Position numbers and translations under genes: made by a program. Below the pieces are notes generated by a model. The model saw only the letters and a program-made list of their open reading frames with translations. It searched no databases and was not told the DNA's origin. Below, piece by piece: positions 50,616-63,607 of a DNA stretch of 64,000 nt (position 1 is its first letter; each line of letters opens with the position of its first letter). This DNA is from Thuidium tamariscinum (lineage: Eukaryota; Streptophyta; Bryopsida; Hypnales; Thuidiaceae): NCBI GenBank assembly GCA_947034885.2, contig OX344752.2, forward strand, positions 18,600,001-18,664,000, given 5' to 3'.

Positions 50616-51069
50616 TCCCTCTAATGTCCACAATGGTATTCCTTCTTCATTGTGGTGAAACCCATCGAGGATGAAGCTTTACTAAAAAAGAAAGAGGTCG
50701 AAAAGATGCCCAAAGGCAGGTACACATCCGAGGGTTGTGAAACACCGGAGGGCAAATGAGAGGAATACACCAAAGGTGGAGTTGGGCATCAAAGGCAGAG
50801 GAGGAGCAGGAGAGCCCCGGGTTTGGAATTCCTTTTCCATTGTGACTTCTCACTCCATCACGGTGGTTCGCTTTCAATTTCATTGTCTCTTTTTTGTTTG
50901 CTTTCTTTGATCCGCTGTGAGGTTAGACAAAGAGTTTATTGGGGTCCAGCTCTTCTGGTTCAACATTGGGGTAAATACTTATTAACTCAGAAGGCATGTT
51001 TTGTTTTCAATTTCATTATGTTCATCTCATCATGCTTGTTCTACTTCTAAGGCATTCTCATTTCTTGTC
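50616..51069. other. Spacer without recognised feature
   Basis: Less AT-rich than its surroundings. Open frames of 78 (-) and 75 (+) codons overlap here without any recognisable domain. Confidence 0.35.
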
Positions 51070-51071
51070 TA

Positions 51072-51344
51072 AGGTGGGTACACCCAAAATCGCGCAGTGC
51101 CTTAAAGCGCTCTGTACAACGTGCATACATTTTCAAAATCAGTCATGTACCCAGACTGTAGATGGCGCTTTCAGAAACACACTTTGACTGTTAATAACTT
51201 TTGCATACAGTATCCAAATCCACTGTTCTTTGGTGCGTTGGAACATGCTTTCACTCACCAACAAGACTGTAAAAAAATTTGAACAACATAATAACAGGAA
51301 CTAGGCACAGTATGAGAAAGTGGCGCTTTTAGGTGTACCCACCT
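51072..51344. mobile_element. TA-flanked MITE, AGGTRGGTACACCC family (copy 2)
   Basis: AGGTGGGTACACCCAAAA and GGTGTACCCACCT bound 273 bases between TA dinucleotides (51070-51071, 51345-51346). It is in the opposite internal direction to copy 1 and in the same direction as the next copy. Confidence 0.9.
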
Positions 51345-51421
51345 TACTTGCTTCTTCTGCTTTATGAAGTTTTAGCAAAGAAGGAGCAATGGTAGCAGCA
51401 CTTGTTTTTGTTGTCCTTGTA

Positions 51422-51695
51422 AGGTAGGTACACCCAAAATGGCATGTGACCTAAAAGCGCCATCTACACTGTGCATACATTTTCAAAATCAGTCATGTAT
51501 TTAGACTATAGATGGCACTTTCGGAAACAGACTTTGACCATTAATAACTTTTGCATATGGTATCCAAATACTATGTTCTTTGGTGCATTGGAACATGCTT
51601 TCACTCGCCAACAAGACTGTATAAAAATTTGAATAGCATGATAGCAGGGAATTAGGCATAGTAAGAATAAGTGGCGCTTTTAGGTGTACCCACCT
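51422..51695. mobile_element. TA-flanked MITE, AGGTRGGTACACCC family (copy 3)
   Basis: This is a 274-base copy between TA dinucleotides (51420-51421, 51696-51697), 75 bases from copy 2 and closely similar throughout, including 'ctttggtgcattggaacatg'. Confidence 0.9.
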
Positions 51696-51821
51696 TATGT
51701 GTAACCTTTAAATCAAAAATGCATGAAGTGTATTCACAACCTTCAACCTGTTTTGAACATGTTTCTTTGAATTTGATTTAGCCATCTCGGAGATGGCACC
51801 ACCAATGTTGGCAACTCTTAA

Positions 51822-52473
51822 CCCCTAAATGCCCAAGGCATGTTTTGAGCTTCTTAGAATTTGTTCTAAATTGAACAAAAATTCAACATTTTGATAAGTT
51901 GAATCAATTTTTTTTTGAATTGTAACCGTACAAATTCAAAGTAGACATGTTAGAGATGACATAGGAGAAGAAAGCACAACAATATCACTTATGGATTGAA
52001 AGATTATAATGTTTGATCATGAGGGTGTAAAAACTATGAAAATCTTTGAGCTCTCTTTTTGCCCCGGGCTTTTTGTATGTCAAATCTAAAATATTGGTCA
52101 CCAAAAAAAATGAGGTTGAAGGGCCTAACAAGCATAACCCCAATCAATTTATGACTTCTCAAAATCTACTCTACAATTTTCTTAAATGAATTTTTAGTGT
52201 GATTTTTTTCTCTAAGATCTAGTGTATTTGAGGCTCATTTCCAAGAGTCCTTAACACTACGGAATGTCAAGATTGCAATGGGTACCCTTGCACTAAATCT
52301 TGAATAGAAAAATCATAATCATTCATTTTCAAAATTGGATTATCGATGCTAAAACTAGACTTCAAAAAGAATCTTCTTAAAATATAAACTACTAAAAATA
52401 GAAATTTGGTAAGGTTTTATTTAACTTCAAAGTTTCTTCGACACCACTTTTGGGTGCCTTGGGCATTTAGGTG
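51822..52473. mobile_element. TTAA element, distinct subfamily
   Basis: TTAA-CCCCTAAATGCCCAAGGC and GCCTTGGGCATTTAGGTG-TTAA bound 652 bases. The inverted ends extend about 20 bases. The interior ('atgaaaatctttgagctctc') differs from the other copies, so it is a subfamily sharing only the ends. Confidence 0.75.
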
Positions 52474-53487
52474 TTAAAGGAGCAACACATTGAGTATATA
52501 GTATTGTCAAGAAGAGGATTGATGTCTGAAATGCAGACCCTACCAAAAAAAATACTCCCTCTATTCTACTAAAAAACTTCAAATTAGGTAGAATCTTTGT
52601 TTTACTAAAAAACTCCATTTCTTGATTTTGACTATTTAGTAGGAGTTTTTTTTGTGTTGAACGACCTTGTAGGGGCAAGTGAAACAATGTGGGAGCGTAC
52701 CTTTAGATTTGCAAGCTTGGCCTTGCCCATTTAAAGTTCATTGTCATTGTATGAATTGCTCCTTCAAACACTAGTGTTGACAATATGGCGAATTTTTAAA
52801 AAATGGCAATATTCACAATGCCATTTTTCGAACTGCACAATCCAAACTAAAAGCTAACATTTGGGGCAAGTATAGAATTTCAAACATCTAAGACATATGT
52901 AGATTTACAAAATCTATGATAGTTTTAGAATTTAGACCTTGCAATCCGAAACATCTTGGACTAATATAGATTTCAGTCATCTACAATACGTATAGACTTC
53001 AAAAATATATGATAGGTTTAGATTTCGGACCTCGCGGTCCAAACTGTCCAAACTGCCAAATTAATGGCATATCGCCGTTTTAATGAAATTCACCATCAAT
53101 GCATTTAGTGACCACTTCATTGCTATAAAAATTTGAATATAAAGTCAACTAGTTATTTTCATTGTGGATATTTTAAGTTAGGAAACATGTTTATAGAATC
53201 CTAGTGTTGCCATCATCCTTTAAATAATCTAAAATGATAAAATTGAAAGCATTTACAAACTATGCTCAAAAATCATACTTTGCATATGGATTTTGGATGT
53301 CTAAATGATAGCATCTAAGCTACACATGTTGCATAGAACTGAGGGTGAATTTATTGTTCTTGAATGTATATATTACTAATACTATGACTAAAAATACAAT
53401 TGGTTTCTCAAGGGGAAGATTTTTGGAGGTTTTTAGTAGAACCTAGGAAGTATGTTACAATCCAAGCAACAATTTTCTTCATGGACA
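52474..53487. other. AT-rich spacer with internal short repeats
   Basis: 'atagatttcagtcatctacaa' and 'tagaatttcaaacatctaag' type blocks recur three times around 52870-53040. No gene is seen. Confidence 0.4.
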
Positions 53488-53489
53488 TA

Positions 53490-53875
53490 AGGGAGAAACA
53501 CCCATTTTTGTCCCTGTACCTATTCATGGTCCCTAGAGTGTCACTACATCTGTCCACAAGCGTTCATTAAAGTGTCTGACAAATGTTTAACTCTAATTTG
53601 CTAACGTAGTTGTAAGACACATGTATAATTTTCATTCACTGACAATTGATTTTAGCAGAGTTCAGTTTAGGATATACCTATAGGATGGTTCCAGTGGTCT
53701 AGGGAGCCAACTCTTTGAAAATTTGTAGAAATTACATACTGATTCCAAAAAATTTAATTTTAAAAAAAATATTCATTATTTTCTCTTGCTAATACTAGAA
53801 AAATATCAGTTTTAGAAAAAGATGACTCCAACCATGCTAAATTCCTTATTTGGACGGTTTTGGGTGTTTTCACTG
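53490..53875 (+). mobile_element. TA-flanked 386 bp MITE, AGGTAGAAACACCC family (copy 3)
   Basis: AGGGAGAAACACCCA follows TA at 53488-53489. The right end TTTTGGGTGTTTTCACTG precedes TA (53876-53877). The interior is collinear with 54357-54742, including 'agggagccaactctttgaaa'. Confidence 0.8.
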
Positions 53876-53914
53876 TATTATTTCATCTTTCAATTCAAAA
53901 TTCCCCATTTCATA

Positions 53915-54053
53915 AGGGCAAAACACCCATTCCCGTCCATTTATCCATTCCCGTCCATATGTAGCAGGGGTGCACATTTTGCTTTGAAAAATGTGCACCC
54001 CTGCTACATATGGATGGGAATGGATACATGGACGGGAATGGGTGTTCCCACCT
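53915..54053. mobile_element. 139 bp palindromic TA-flanked MITE
   Basis: AGGGCAAAACACCCATTCCC and the reverse GGGAATGGGTGTTCCCACCT are flanked by TA. The two halves are almost perfectly complementary through CGTCCATATGTAGCAGGGG and 'gtgcacatttt', leaving a tip of only a few bases. Its ends resemble the 386 bp family, from which it may derive by loss of the interior. Confidence 0.9.
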
Positions 54054-54356
54054 TATGTAAGTTGAGAGTTATGTTCTCCAAATCTTGGGTGGTCTGTGTG
54101 TGGTTGGTTGGTGGCAAAAAAAACACTTTTGCTGTTCCTATGAGGGCATGCTGCATGTACTTCAAGTGATAAATTTTTATTTTAATTGAATGTAAACATG
54201 TTTTGTGAATATCCACTCAGAAGACAGGACACTATGGAGTCTTTGTCAAAATCAAACATATGATAAATTGTATTTTGTTTTTATCACATGTGAGAGTTTG
54301 TCATACAACTTCAAAAAACTCTAATGTTTTGTGACATGAACAACCTTCACTGATTA

Positions 54357-54742
54357 AGGTAGAAACACCTATTAGTGTTCATGTTCCCATTCTTATACCA
54401 TAGACTACACCTAATTGCATCCGTAAGCTGTAGTTAATGTGTCCTCCAATACATGACTTTGCTTTGCTAACACATTTGAGTGACACTTAGTTAACTTCAA
54501 TATGTTAACTGCTGATTTTGATAGAGTTCAAATTTGGGTATACCAATAGGATAGTTTCAATGGTCTAAGAAGCCAGTTCTTTGAAAAATCATAAAAATTA
54601 CATACAATATCTAAAAAATCTTATTTTTTGTTTTGATTATTCATGATTTTCACTTGCTAATACCCAAAAAATATTATTTCTAGAAAAGTGTCCTCCAACT
54701 ATGTTGAATTGCTTAAATTGATGGTTTTGGGTGCTTCTACCT
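54357..54742 (+). mobile_element. TA-flanked 386 bp MITE, AGGTAGAAACACCC family (copy 4)
   Basis: AGGTAGAAACACCTA follows TA at 54355-54356 and TGGGTGCTTCTACCT precedes TA (54743-54744). The ends are the best kept of the four copies. Confidence 0.85.
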
Positions 54743-54885
54743 TATTTAATCTGTTTTTAGTAGCAATCAATGATATCTATCAACCACCTTAAGTTTCTCA
54801 ATGTTGGAAAAGGATAGGAAGTGGCATAAAACAAGAGAATTTTTTTTAAAATGATGTCATAGAACTTCTTTGGCAAACACATTAA

Positions 54886-55245
54886 CCCTAAACCAAAAAT
54901 GCTCTAAAATAGTTATCCCTACAAAAACCCAAGCAATTGCACTTCTCAAGGTCACATTCGTATGAAAAAATGTTCAAAATGGTGGTTACTCTTTGAATTC
55001 ATTCTTCAATGCAAGTTGGATATATACTCAAAAAATTTCAAATCATTTGGAATTGTACAACATATAAGAAAAAATAGTAAATAGGAAGAAGTATAAAATG
55101 ATTCAAAATATTAAATTGTGAACAATTTATTTATGGAAATGAAAAATGCCAATCCCCATGGTCGTAATATTGTCATAAACAATTTTTCACCCAATATTTT
55201 AATTTTGCTATGTTGCCAAAAAAACACAGTTTGATCCTGGAGGGG
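54886..55245. mobile_element. TTAA element, short form
   Basis: TTAA-CCCTAAACC (left) and CCTGGAGGGG-TTAA (right, 55246-55249) bound 360 bases. Only part of the long form is present, consistent with internal deletion. Confidence 0.7.
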
Positions 55246-55249
55246 TTAA

Positions 55250-55696
55250 TTTTGGGGGTTCACTGCTTTCCTGTTTCATAAGTTATGTCTCTTGAAATTT
55301 CTCAGCTTGATCTTGTCTTTGTGGCTGGATGAGTAAGAATAAGAATCACCTCCATTGAATGCGTTAAATTATGCATTTCCCAATAAGCTTCAAGAACTTC
55401 GGCAACATTTATCTTGTTTTGCATGTTTGCTGGACTTCATTGCATGAGTCCCCTTGTTTGGAGGGAAGTTCCCTCTTTTTTTTGACCAGTGTCCCCCTGT
55501 TGGCTTCACTTGCAGAGGCCAGATTTTGGAGGGACGAACAAGCAGAGGTCAGAATTCTGACAAACTGGCGAAATTTTGCCAGAAAAAAAAGCCCTGGAGG
55601 GAACCTGTTCAGTGGAATATCTTAGTGGATTAGCTTGAGCTGGTAAGCTTACTGCTATCTTAGTCACACTTTTTCTGTTTTCAATGCAGCATGTTA
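55250..55696. other. Spacer without recognised feature
   Basis: An 84-codon + frame (55371-55625) lacks any recognisable domain. Confidence 0.35.
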
Positions 55697-55957
55697 AACC
55701 CTACCAACAAAGGTGGGCCCAGCAGGGTGGATTTGGGGTTCTCCAGGGTAAAAGTGAAAAAAGAAACAAAAAAAAAACATATTTTGAGCCATGTCTAGGG
55801 TATTTTCTAGACCTCATTAAACTAATTTGGGATCTTTGCCTTGATTGCAAATACGAATTGAGATTTTGCACAAAAAAATATTTGCATAAAATAGGAAATT
55901 CTTGCATTCCTCAAGGTAAATTCACCTTGCTAGGTCCACCTTCAGTGGTAGGATTTA
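55697..55957. mobile_element. MITE with AATCCTACC ends (copy 2)
   Basis: AAACCCTACCAACAAAGGTG and CACCTTCAGTGGTAGGATTT are inverted ends. The core 'tctagggtattttctag' matches the copies at 34200 and 62282-62769. Confidence 0.7.
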
Positions 55958-56031
55958 ACATCTAGCATTTATAACTTTGTAGAGTCCTTGAGTTAGAGTA
56001 GGAATCTTGGAAACAAGCACCCAAAAATCAG

Positions 56032-56271
56032 GGTCAAGGTGAACTGGCCCCCTTGCTCAGCCACTTCAAGTAATTTCAAGGGTGCAAGTAAAACAAAAAG
56101 CCCCCTATTTTATGCTTATCTAATTTACCATGTACATCTATCTCAGCTAATTTGGGGCCTCTGACTGCAAACTGAATATGAATTCAGAATTTGAAAAAAA
56201 AATTATTTGCAAAAAATAAAAAATTCCAGCTTTTTCCAAGTGACCGAGTGAGGAGTGAGTTCAGCCCGGCC
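56032..56271. mobile_element. Mutator-like MITE (copy 2)
   Basis: GGTCAAGGTGAACTGGCCCC and GAGTTCAGCCCGGCC are inverted ends. The flanks 'aaaaatca' and 'gaaatcaag' are an imperfect 8-9 bp duplication. The interior closely matches 63608-63842. Confidence 0.7.
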
Positions 56272-56472
56272 GAAATCAAGCTACTACCAGCTCGTGATCA
56301 CAAGTGCTTCATTTAAATTCAAACTTCTCACTACTTACCCTATAAATACACAATTGCAACTCATCCCAAGTTATTTGAATCAATACACTTTGGAATCCAT
56401 TGCCTCATTGGAACTTGAGATACATATTGTACTCATCCAGCAATTCCTTCAAAAGTTATGTACAAAGTTTAA

Positions 56473-57386
56473 CCCCTAAAAGCCCATTGTTCTCTTGGGG
56501 GACAATTTGGAGTTTAGGCAGGTTTCGTAGACCTCAATTTTCAATGGATCTTCTTGAAACTTTATCACAAGATAGGAAAACTGATTAGCTTTGTGGGAAT
56601 ATAACTTTTATTTCAATTGGTGCCCGGGAGCAAAAGTTATTTTACAAAAAGCTTGGATTTTAACTCACTGGGTAGAAAAATAAATCCACAAAAACTTGAA
56701 ATTTAAATTTAAAATTTTTTTAACTTATAAATTATATTTTTATCTACATGTGAAGCTTTGATTCATTCCATTTGGATTAGTTATGGGAAAGTTATGAATA
56801 ATCTTGTTTTCGGGCAGTTTTTGAAAAAATAACTTATAGGATTCATTTTTGAATGCAATTTTGACATTTTTTCGGAAAAAATTGCTTGGCAAGGTTAAAT
56901 TTGCTTGCTAGAACAATCTCACCATTGGATTATTGTGTTTCAATTCCATCTTAGAGCTATTGACGATTCAATTTTTCTTTCAATCTTGGACCTACCTCTA
57001 CTTAATAATTTTTTAAGGAATGAAAATCAAGCATTTTCTTTTTGAAATTTTTTTCCTAGACTTTCAACTCAATTCTTAAACACAATTTTTTCTTAAATTC
57101 AAAATCCATAGTGTAAAAAAATTCAACAAATGGCAATCAAAGTCATCTGAAATTGCAGGACAATGTTTAAAAAAATTATGTTTTTCAACTTTGAATGCTC
57201 ATATCTTCCAATCTATACACTCAAACTTCATGAAATTTTTACTACATGATTTCAAACAAACAAAGTAGAAGATCCTATGGTTATATTCTATAAAAACACT
57301 TTTTTTTTGTTATTTTAGATGAACACAACAAAAATGATACTTTTGAGTGTTTTTTTGACAAAAAAATGACCTCGGGCCTTTAAGGT
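56473..57386. mobile_element. TTAA element, long form
   Basis: TTAA-CCCCTAAAAGCCC (left) and GGGCCTTTAAGGT-TTAA (right, 57387-57390) bound 914 bases. Includes 'caagtagaagatcctatgg', a marker of the long form. Confidence 0.75.
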
Positions 57387-58102
57387 TTAATGTAAGTTGC
57401 AACCTGTCCTATCAAAGCTATACACCTTTGCCCTTGTTTGCACCCAACCACTCACTTGAGGATGTGTAACTTGTGGTTGAAATTTGTTGGAATCCGGTGT
57501 GGTTCAGAGATCCAAATTTTGAGAGAAAAAGAGTGCCCAAAACTCTGAAACTTAAAACTTCTCAAATTAAGCTTACATGAAGGGGGTTTGAAAACTGACC
57601 AACCCTTGCAAATAAATTAAAAAACCAACCCTTCTGCAAATCATCACTTTCAGGTGGATAGGAACCCGTGCCTCACTATCCATCCCAAAAACACATTACA
57701 TTACAACTTTTTAGTGATTATTGATTATAAGTGATTGGTATCTTGATACTTTTTCAAAAACTAAGAAAAAAAGGCAGTGGTTATGACCCACCTACTAACA
57801 CTTTTGTATTTTTTGTTTGAAAATTCATATCAATTCAATTTCTTATTGGATTAGTATGATTTCACTCATATTTCAATCAATTCAACTCATCCCTTGCCTG
57901 AACCCTCAATCAATCACCCATCAGTTGAAATGACTTATGCTAATAAATTGAAGCTTCCATGAGCAGGTTGTGTGCAGGAAGCTTACTAGTCAAGCTTCAT
58001 GTCTTCTCTTTGCATAGCTTTGAAACATGAGGTCTCACGAGGGTTTCCTTACTTTGGTTCAATGTCATTCATGTTTGGACAAAACAGATGGAAAGATCCT
58101 TT

Positions 58103-58387
58103 TCACATAAAATTACAACCCCTTCCATTGAACTCAACCCTGCCTTGCCTTTCCACAGTGAAATCCACCCTTTCCACACTGCACTCCCAGAAATTTGGCA
58201 GGTGCAGTGAAGAGCAGGTGGCAGAGTACTGGAGCAGCAAAAGTTTTGGGAAGGCGCTGCCAGTAGAGGTTACTTCACTTCCCCTTGGAATTCCAGTCTG
58301 TTGGTGAATTCCAGACAGTTTCTCAGTCTTCCCAAGCCACCACTCCTGCAAACCTGGTTGCTTTTCACTCCTTGAAATAGTGGCCAA
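58103..58387 (-). other. Open frame in left foldback arm, mirrored in right arm
   Basis: A 94-codon frame reads the same, apart from two residues near its end, as the + strand frame 59060-59404 in the other arm. This follows from arm identity and is not by itself evidence of coding. The frame has no recognisable domain. Confidence 0.35.
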
Positions 58388-59565
58388 ACATGGGGCTGAC
58401 TTTGACTTCTAACATTAGATGGTTTCCAATGAGAAGATGGTTTTCAGGGAGGGGAAGCTTTCCAGTGAGAGGACGGTTTCCAGAGAGAGGACGGTTTTCA
58501 CCTAGATTTTCACTCAAATGAAAATGATGGGGGTTGATCATAGTGTGTTGTCACTCACTCTAATATACTCTACAAACTAGCCATTGTGTTGAACACTTCT
58601 CTTCAATCCTGTCACCAAAACTTGATATTCAAATTTGGCAATTTGCAGCGTGAAGTGAGTACACATTTTCTACTAAGTTACTTGGTTCTTGTTGAAATGT
58701 AGGGAGAGAGAAATAATTGACTTGAGTTTTTTGTGTAGTTGACAATCATGAAGATTGCGGATTTCAGTTTTCACTTCACGCTGCAAATTGCCAAATTTGA
58801 ATATCAAGTTTTGGTGACAGGATTGAAGAGAAGTGTTCAACACAATGGCTAGTTTGTAGAGTATATTAGAGTGAGTGACAGCACACTACAATCGACCCCC
58901 ATCATTTTCATTTGAGTGAAAGTCTAGGTAAAAACCATCCTCTCACTCAAAACCGTCCTCTCTCTGGAAACCGTCCTCTCACTGGAAAGCTTCCCCTCCC
59001 TGAAAACCATCTTCTCATTGGAAACCATCTAATGTTAGAAGTCAAAGTCAGTCCCATGTTTGGCCACTATTTCAAGGAGTGAAAAGCAACCAGGTTTGCA
59101 GGAGTGGTGGCTTGGGAAGACTGAGAAACTGTCTGGAATTCACCAACAGACTGGAATTCCAAGGGGAAGTGAAGTAACCTCTACTGGCAGCGCCTTCCCA
59201 AAACTTTTGCTGCTCCAGTACTCTGCCACCTGCTCTTCACTGCACCTGCCAAATTTCTGGGAGTGCAGTGTGGAAAGGGTGGATTTCACTGTGGAAAGGC
59301 AAGGCAGGGTTAAGTTCGATGGAAGGGGTTGTAATTTTATGTCAAAAGCATCTTTCCATCTGTTTAGTCCAAACATGAAAATGACATTGAACCAAAGTAA
59401 GTAAACCCTCATGAGACCTCATGTTTCAAAGCTATGCAAAGACAAGACATGAAGCTTGACTAGTAAGCTTCCTGCACACAACCTGCTCATGAAAGCTTCA
59501 ATTTATTAGCATAAGTCATTTCAACTGATGGGGGATTGATTGATTGAGGGTCCAAGCAAGGGATG

Positions 59566-60341
59566 TGTGGCAACTAACTAACCGGCAATAAGTAGACACA
59601 TCCTCCAATTTTTGGAGGTTTGAGAACGTACTGCGAGCTCAAAGCCTACTCACTTCGATGGTATGATGGCAGAATATCATACATTGAGGGTAGATTTGTC
59701 ACACCCTGGACAAAATCTTTTCTTTTTGCTTGAATTTCCCTTTCATTCATCCCATTTAGAATGTTCAGGATTTGGTTTATTGTGATTGAAAATATTTTGT
59801 TAATTGTAGCTGTGACCCTTCTACTTACCACATTGCAAGTTCAACATGATGGAAGCTTTACAAAATCTTGTTTTACAAGGTTAAAATAAGACAAGCTTTC
59901 CAACATTTTGCTCTACTTAGGCTTAATCAAGGCTTTGCTATTAGGTTTGAATAATGAAGGCTATACTATCAGTTTTTAAACTAAAATCAAGGCTTTACAA
60001 TCAAGTCTTAAGGCTTTACAACATAATATATGGAATATGATTTTATATGATTTTTAAAAAAAATTTGAAACATGTGGATAACATAATATTTAATTTTTCA
60101 TCAAATTTCTTTTGAAGATTTCAAATTGTTTTCATTAATTTTTTCTACACTATCAAACTTGTCACGTCATGATTTGTGAAAATTTCATTATGTGCCATAT
60201 TTATTTAATTTTGAATTAATATTTGATGAATCTCACCCAAGCGTAGGGTAGTCTATGAACACCATGATATGGGTATCTTGTGCAATATGGATACCTTATG
60301 CGATGTATTAATTGTTGCTTATATTTTTCAGAGAAAGAATG
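59566..60341. mobile_element. Unclassified 0.77 kb insertion in foldback arm
   Basis: The left arm shows the uninterrupted site ('aagggatgagttgaattgat' when reversed), so the insertion point is exact. GGATG before and GAATG at the end may be a worn 5 bp target duplication. No terminal inverted repeat, poly(A) tail or coding region was seen. The class is open. Confidence 0.65.
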
Positions 60342-60649
60342 AGTTGAATTGATAAAATACAAGTGAAATCATACCAATCCAATAAGAAATTGAATTGATA
60401 TGAATTTTTAAACAAAAAATATGAAAGTGTAAGTAGGTGGGGGTCATGACCACTCCCTTTTTTTTTAGTTTTTGAAAAAGTGTCAAGATACTAATCACTT
60501 ATAATTTATAATCACTAAAAAGTTGTATCGTGTCTTTGGATGGATAGTAGTGAGGCATAAGTTCCTATCTACCCCAAAGTGATGATTTACAAAGGGGTTG
60601 ACTTATTTATTTATGAAATTTGTTCAGTTTGGAACCCCCCTTTATGTAA

Positions 60650-61365
60650 TTTTTAAATGTATTATCAAGACCAAACAAAATGGGTTAATGCTTTTGTACT
60701 TTTGTTGCCATATTGTATTTTGATACTTATAGTTGTAATCATATTGTATTCAACACCCATATTTAAATTTGTATGTACATATGTATGTATCAATATCAAT
60801 CTTAGTATGTTTGTATATTTGTATTATATTGTTATCAACAGCAGGGAGAAGGTTTTTTTTTTTCAAAATTAATCTTTCATTGTCTTTTTTTATGCCGGGA
60901 GCAGAGAGAGGGAGGAAAAAGGGAAGGGGGGAGGGAGGGAGGGTTTCATCTTTTTAAGGGATAGTGAAGCATTGTATTTCTACATCCATCCATCTTTTGG
61001 GCCAAATATCATTTTTCAATTACAATCACGTACTTTTCATCCAATTTTTGGCAATTTTATCTATATTTTGATTAGAAATTAAAATATTTTTATTCTTATA
61101 AAAAAAATTACTTTTATCTAGCAAAAAGTAGAAATTTACTTTGAAATGGTACAATCTAACACCATGGTGCTAGTGAAAGGGCTCTTTGTGATCACCTTAA
61201 AAAGATTAAAAATCAATGACCTTCCATCCTAATCATGTTTGATGAGTGTTAAAATCACAAGTTCAACATTCTAAAAGCACCTCATTTATTGGCTAAAAAT
61301 TAAATAATTCTCACAAGTATTTACCCATATGAAGCCCATTTGTGCCACATTTATTAAATTGCATC
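60650..61365. other. AT-rich spacer with purine-rich tract
   Basis: A G/A-only tract lies at about 60897-60943 (GGGA, GAGA and GGAGG words). A 'tgtatgtacatatgtatgtat' type low-complexity tract lies near 60770. No gene is seen. Confidence 0.45.
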
Positions 61366-61369
61366 TTAA

Positions 61370-62278
61370 TCCTTTAAATTCCTTGACTATGTTTACTCAA
61401 AAAATAGTCTTGAAAAACTGTGATTTCTAATACCAATATCAAATTTTTTTTAAACATTTTCGGAGATTTGTAACCATATGATCTTTTAATAAATTGGTTT
61501 GAGAATATGGAGAAAAAAATTTCAGAGTTTTCAGTTGTAAAGATTGCAAGATATTAGTATTTGAATGCTCAAAAATAACATTTTTTACCTTGAAGAAAAT
61601 AAGGTAGCTACAATAATCATATGAAAAATGGTTCAAAGCAATTGTACTTCTTTGGATTCATTGTTTAGGCAAAGTAGGGTATGTGCCTAAAAATTTTCAA
61701 ATTATTTGAAACTGTACAACATATAGGGAAAAATAGTAAGCAAAAAGAAGTATTAAATGATCCAAAATACAAAACTGTTAAGGATTTATTTATGAAATTG
61801 AAAAATGCCAATCCTAATGGTTGGAATGTTGTAATAAACAATGTACATCCTTTTATTTTATTTTATTCCAAAAACTTGATAATTGAGTAAGATAAAGGAC
61901 TTCAAAGTTTATTTAGAGTAGATAATCTATAAAAGCCTGCAAATAAAAAGTCCTAATAAATTTTGACTCATTGATCAAAATAGAATGATTCAAAGCTTTC
62001 CGCACACACATAAATGAAGAAAACCAATTCATATTTTTGTTTTCAAAAAAAGGAATTTTTTTCAATTTGCCCAATTTGCCCGTTTACAAAAAAATCCACA
62101 TACTAGACAATAACTTTTGGTTTGTATTTCCAAATGTCATGATTTTTAGAGCACATGAAAGATATTCCTCATCTACATCTTCAATTAAAATTTGAGCCCA
62201 AAATATAGAAATCTCCAATCACACGTACATGCCCGAAATTGCTATCTTGTCAAATTTAGCAAGCTCATTCTTTAGGGG
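61370..62278. mobile_element. TTAA element, long form, worn ends
   Basis: TTAA-TCCTTTAAATTCC (left) and TTCTTTAGGGG (right) bound about 909 bases. The right TTAA is altered. The interior matches 35766-36704 in order. Confidence 0.65.
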
Positions 62279-62281
62279 GAT

Positions 62282-62769
62282 AAATCCTACTATTGAAGGT
62301 GGGCCCAACAAGATAAATTTTGGGTTCTCCAAGTAAAAGTGAAAAAAGCCCCATGTTTTGTGCCATGTCTAGGGTATGTTCTAGCCCCTAGCTAATTTGG
62401 GGTCTTTGGTTGCAAATATGAATTTAGGATCTACAAAAAATGAAAATTTTCAAAAAATAAAGAATTCTTGCGTTTTCCCCCAAGGTAAATTCATCATAGT
62501 GCTAGACATTAAATCCTACCATTGAAGGTTGGGCCAACAAGGTAAACTTTGGATTCTCTGGAATAGAAGTGAAAAAAAGTCCCTTATTTTGTGCCATATC
62601 TAGGGTATGTTCCTTGACTACTCCTCACTAATTTGGAGTCTCTGATTGCAAATATGCAAATATGAATTCAAAATTTGGAAAAAAAATTGTTTGCAAGAAA
62701 TAAAAAATTCCAACATTTTCCTTTCAGGTAAATCAACCCTGTTGGGCCCACCTTCAATGGTAGGATTTA
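62282..62769. mobile_element. Two tandem MITEs with AATCCTACC ends
   Basis: Copy A (62282 to about 62510) begins AAATCCTACTATTGAAGG; its right end is diverged. Copy B (62511-62769) begins AAATCCTACCATTGAAGG and ends CCTTCAATGGTAGGATTTA, a clean inverted pair. Both carry 'tctagggtatgttc' and 'attgcaaatatgaatt' blocks in the same direction. Confidence 0.75.
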
Positions 62770-62794
62770 ATGTCCTACAATGATAATTAATTAA

Positions 62795-63524
62795 CCCCTA
62801 AAGCCCTGAGGTGCGTTTTTTGGCATTATAAATTTTTTGGACAGCTCACTACGAATGGAGTTTTTATTTATTTTTTGCTGAAATTTTTACACAAGATGTG
62901 CCCAAGGAGTAGCTGTAAGGCCTAACAATTTTTGTAAATTTTGACTTTGTGGTTAAAAAGTTATGGCATGATATGTCGTTTTCTTTACTCTGAAGGCAGC
63001 CCAGGCAGTTGCAAAAAAAATTCTTTTAAAACTTTTTTTTCAAAAGTGAAATTTCAAATTGATTCTTTAGGTTTTTAGAGACATGGGATACTTTGTTTCA
63101 TCCCATTTGGATTAAGGAGTCAAAAGTTATGAGCAATTTTAGTTTGTGGGTAGGTATGGTTTTCAAAAATTCCATACCTACATGCAAACTAAAATTGCTC
63201 ATAACTTTTGACTCCTTAATCCAAATGGGATGAAACAAAGTTTCCCATGTCTGTAAAAACCTAAAGAATTGATTTGAAATTTCACTTTTGAAAAAAAAGT
63301 TTTTGCAGCTGCCCGGGCTGCCCTCCAAGTAAAGAAAACGACATATCATGCCATAACTTTTTAGCCACAAAGTCGAAAGTTACGAAAATTTTTGGGCCTT
63401 AAAAAGCTACTCCTCGGGCACATCTTGTGTAAAAATTTCAGCAAAAAATAAATAAAAACTCCATTCGTAGTGAATTGCCCAAAAAATTTATAATGCCAAA
63501 AAACGCACCTCAGGGCTTTAGGGG
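62795..63524. mobile_element. TTAA element, intact palindromic form
   Basis: TTAA-CCCCTAAAGCCCTGAGG and CCTCAGGGCTTTAGGGG-TTAA (63525-63528) bound 730 bases that form an almost perfect inverted repeat, with arms of about 360 bases and a tip of about a dozen bases near 63165. It is the best preserved palindromic copy and non-coding. Confidence 0.92.
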
Positions 63525-63607
63525 TTAATAAGTTAATAAGATAGCAATGTGTTAATAATAAGTTAATATGTTGACCAAAGTTACCCACAATTAGACACAC
63601 CAAATGG

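Larger units (their letters stand above)
57573..60649. repeat. 3.1 kb foldback with 1.1 kb arms
   Basis: The left arm (57573-58658) and right arm (58771-60649) are inverted copies around a 112-base loop. The ends are TTACATGAAGGGGG and CCCCCCTTTATGTAA. The right arm has an extra 776 bases (59566-60341). Near the tip the arms are almost identical over several hundred bases; the outer 300 bases are clearly more diverged. A run of 19-20 bp units (GAGAGGACGGTTTCCA type) lies in each arm (about 58425-58500 and 58927-59030). No target duplication is obvious. Confidence 0.88.
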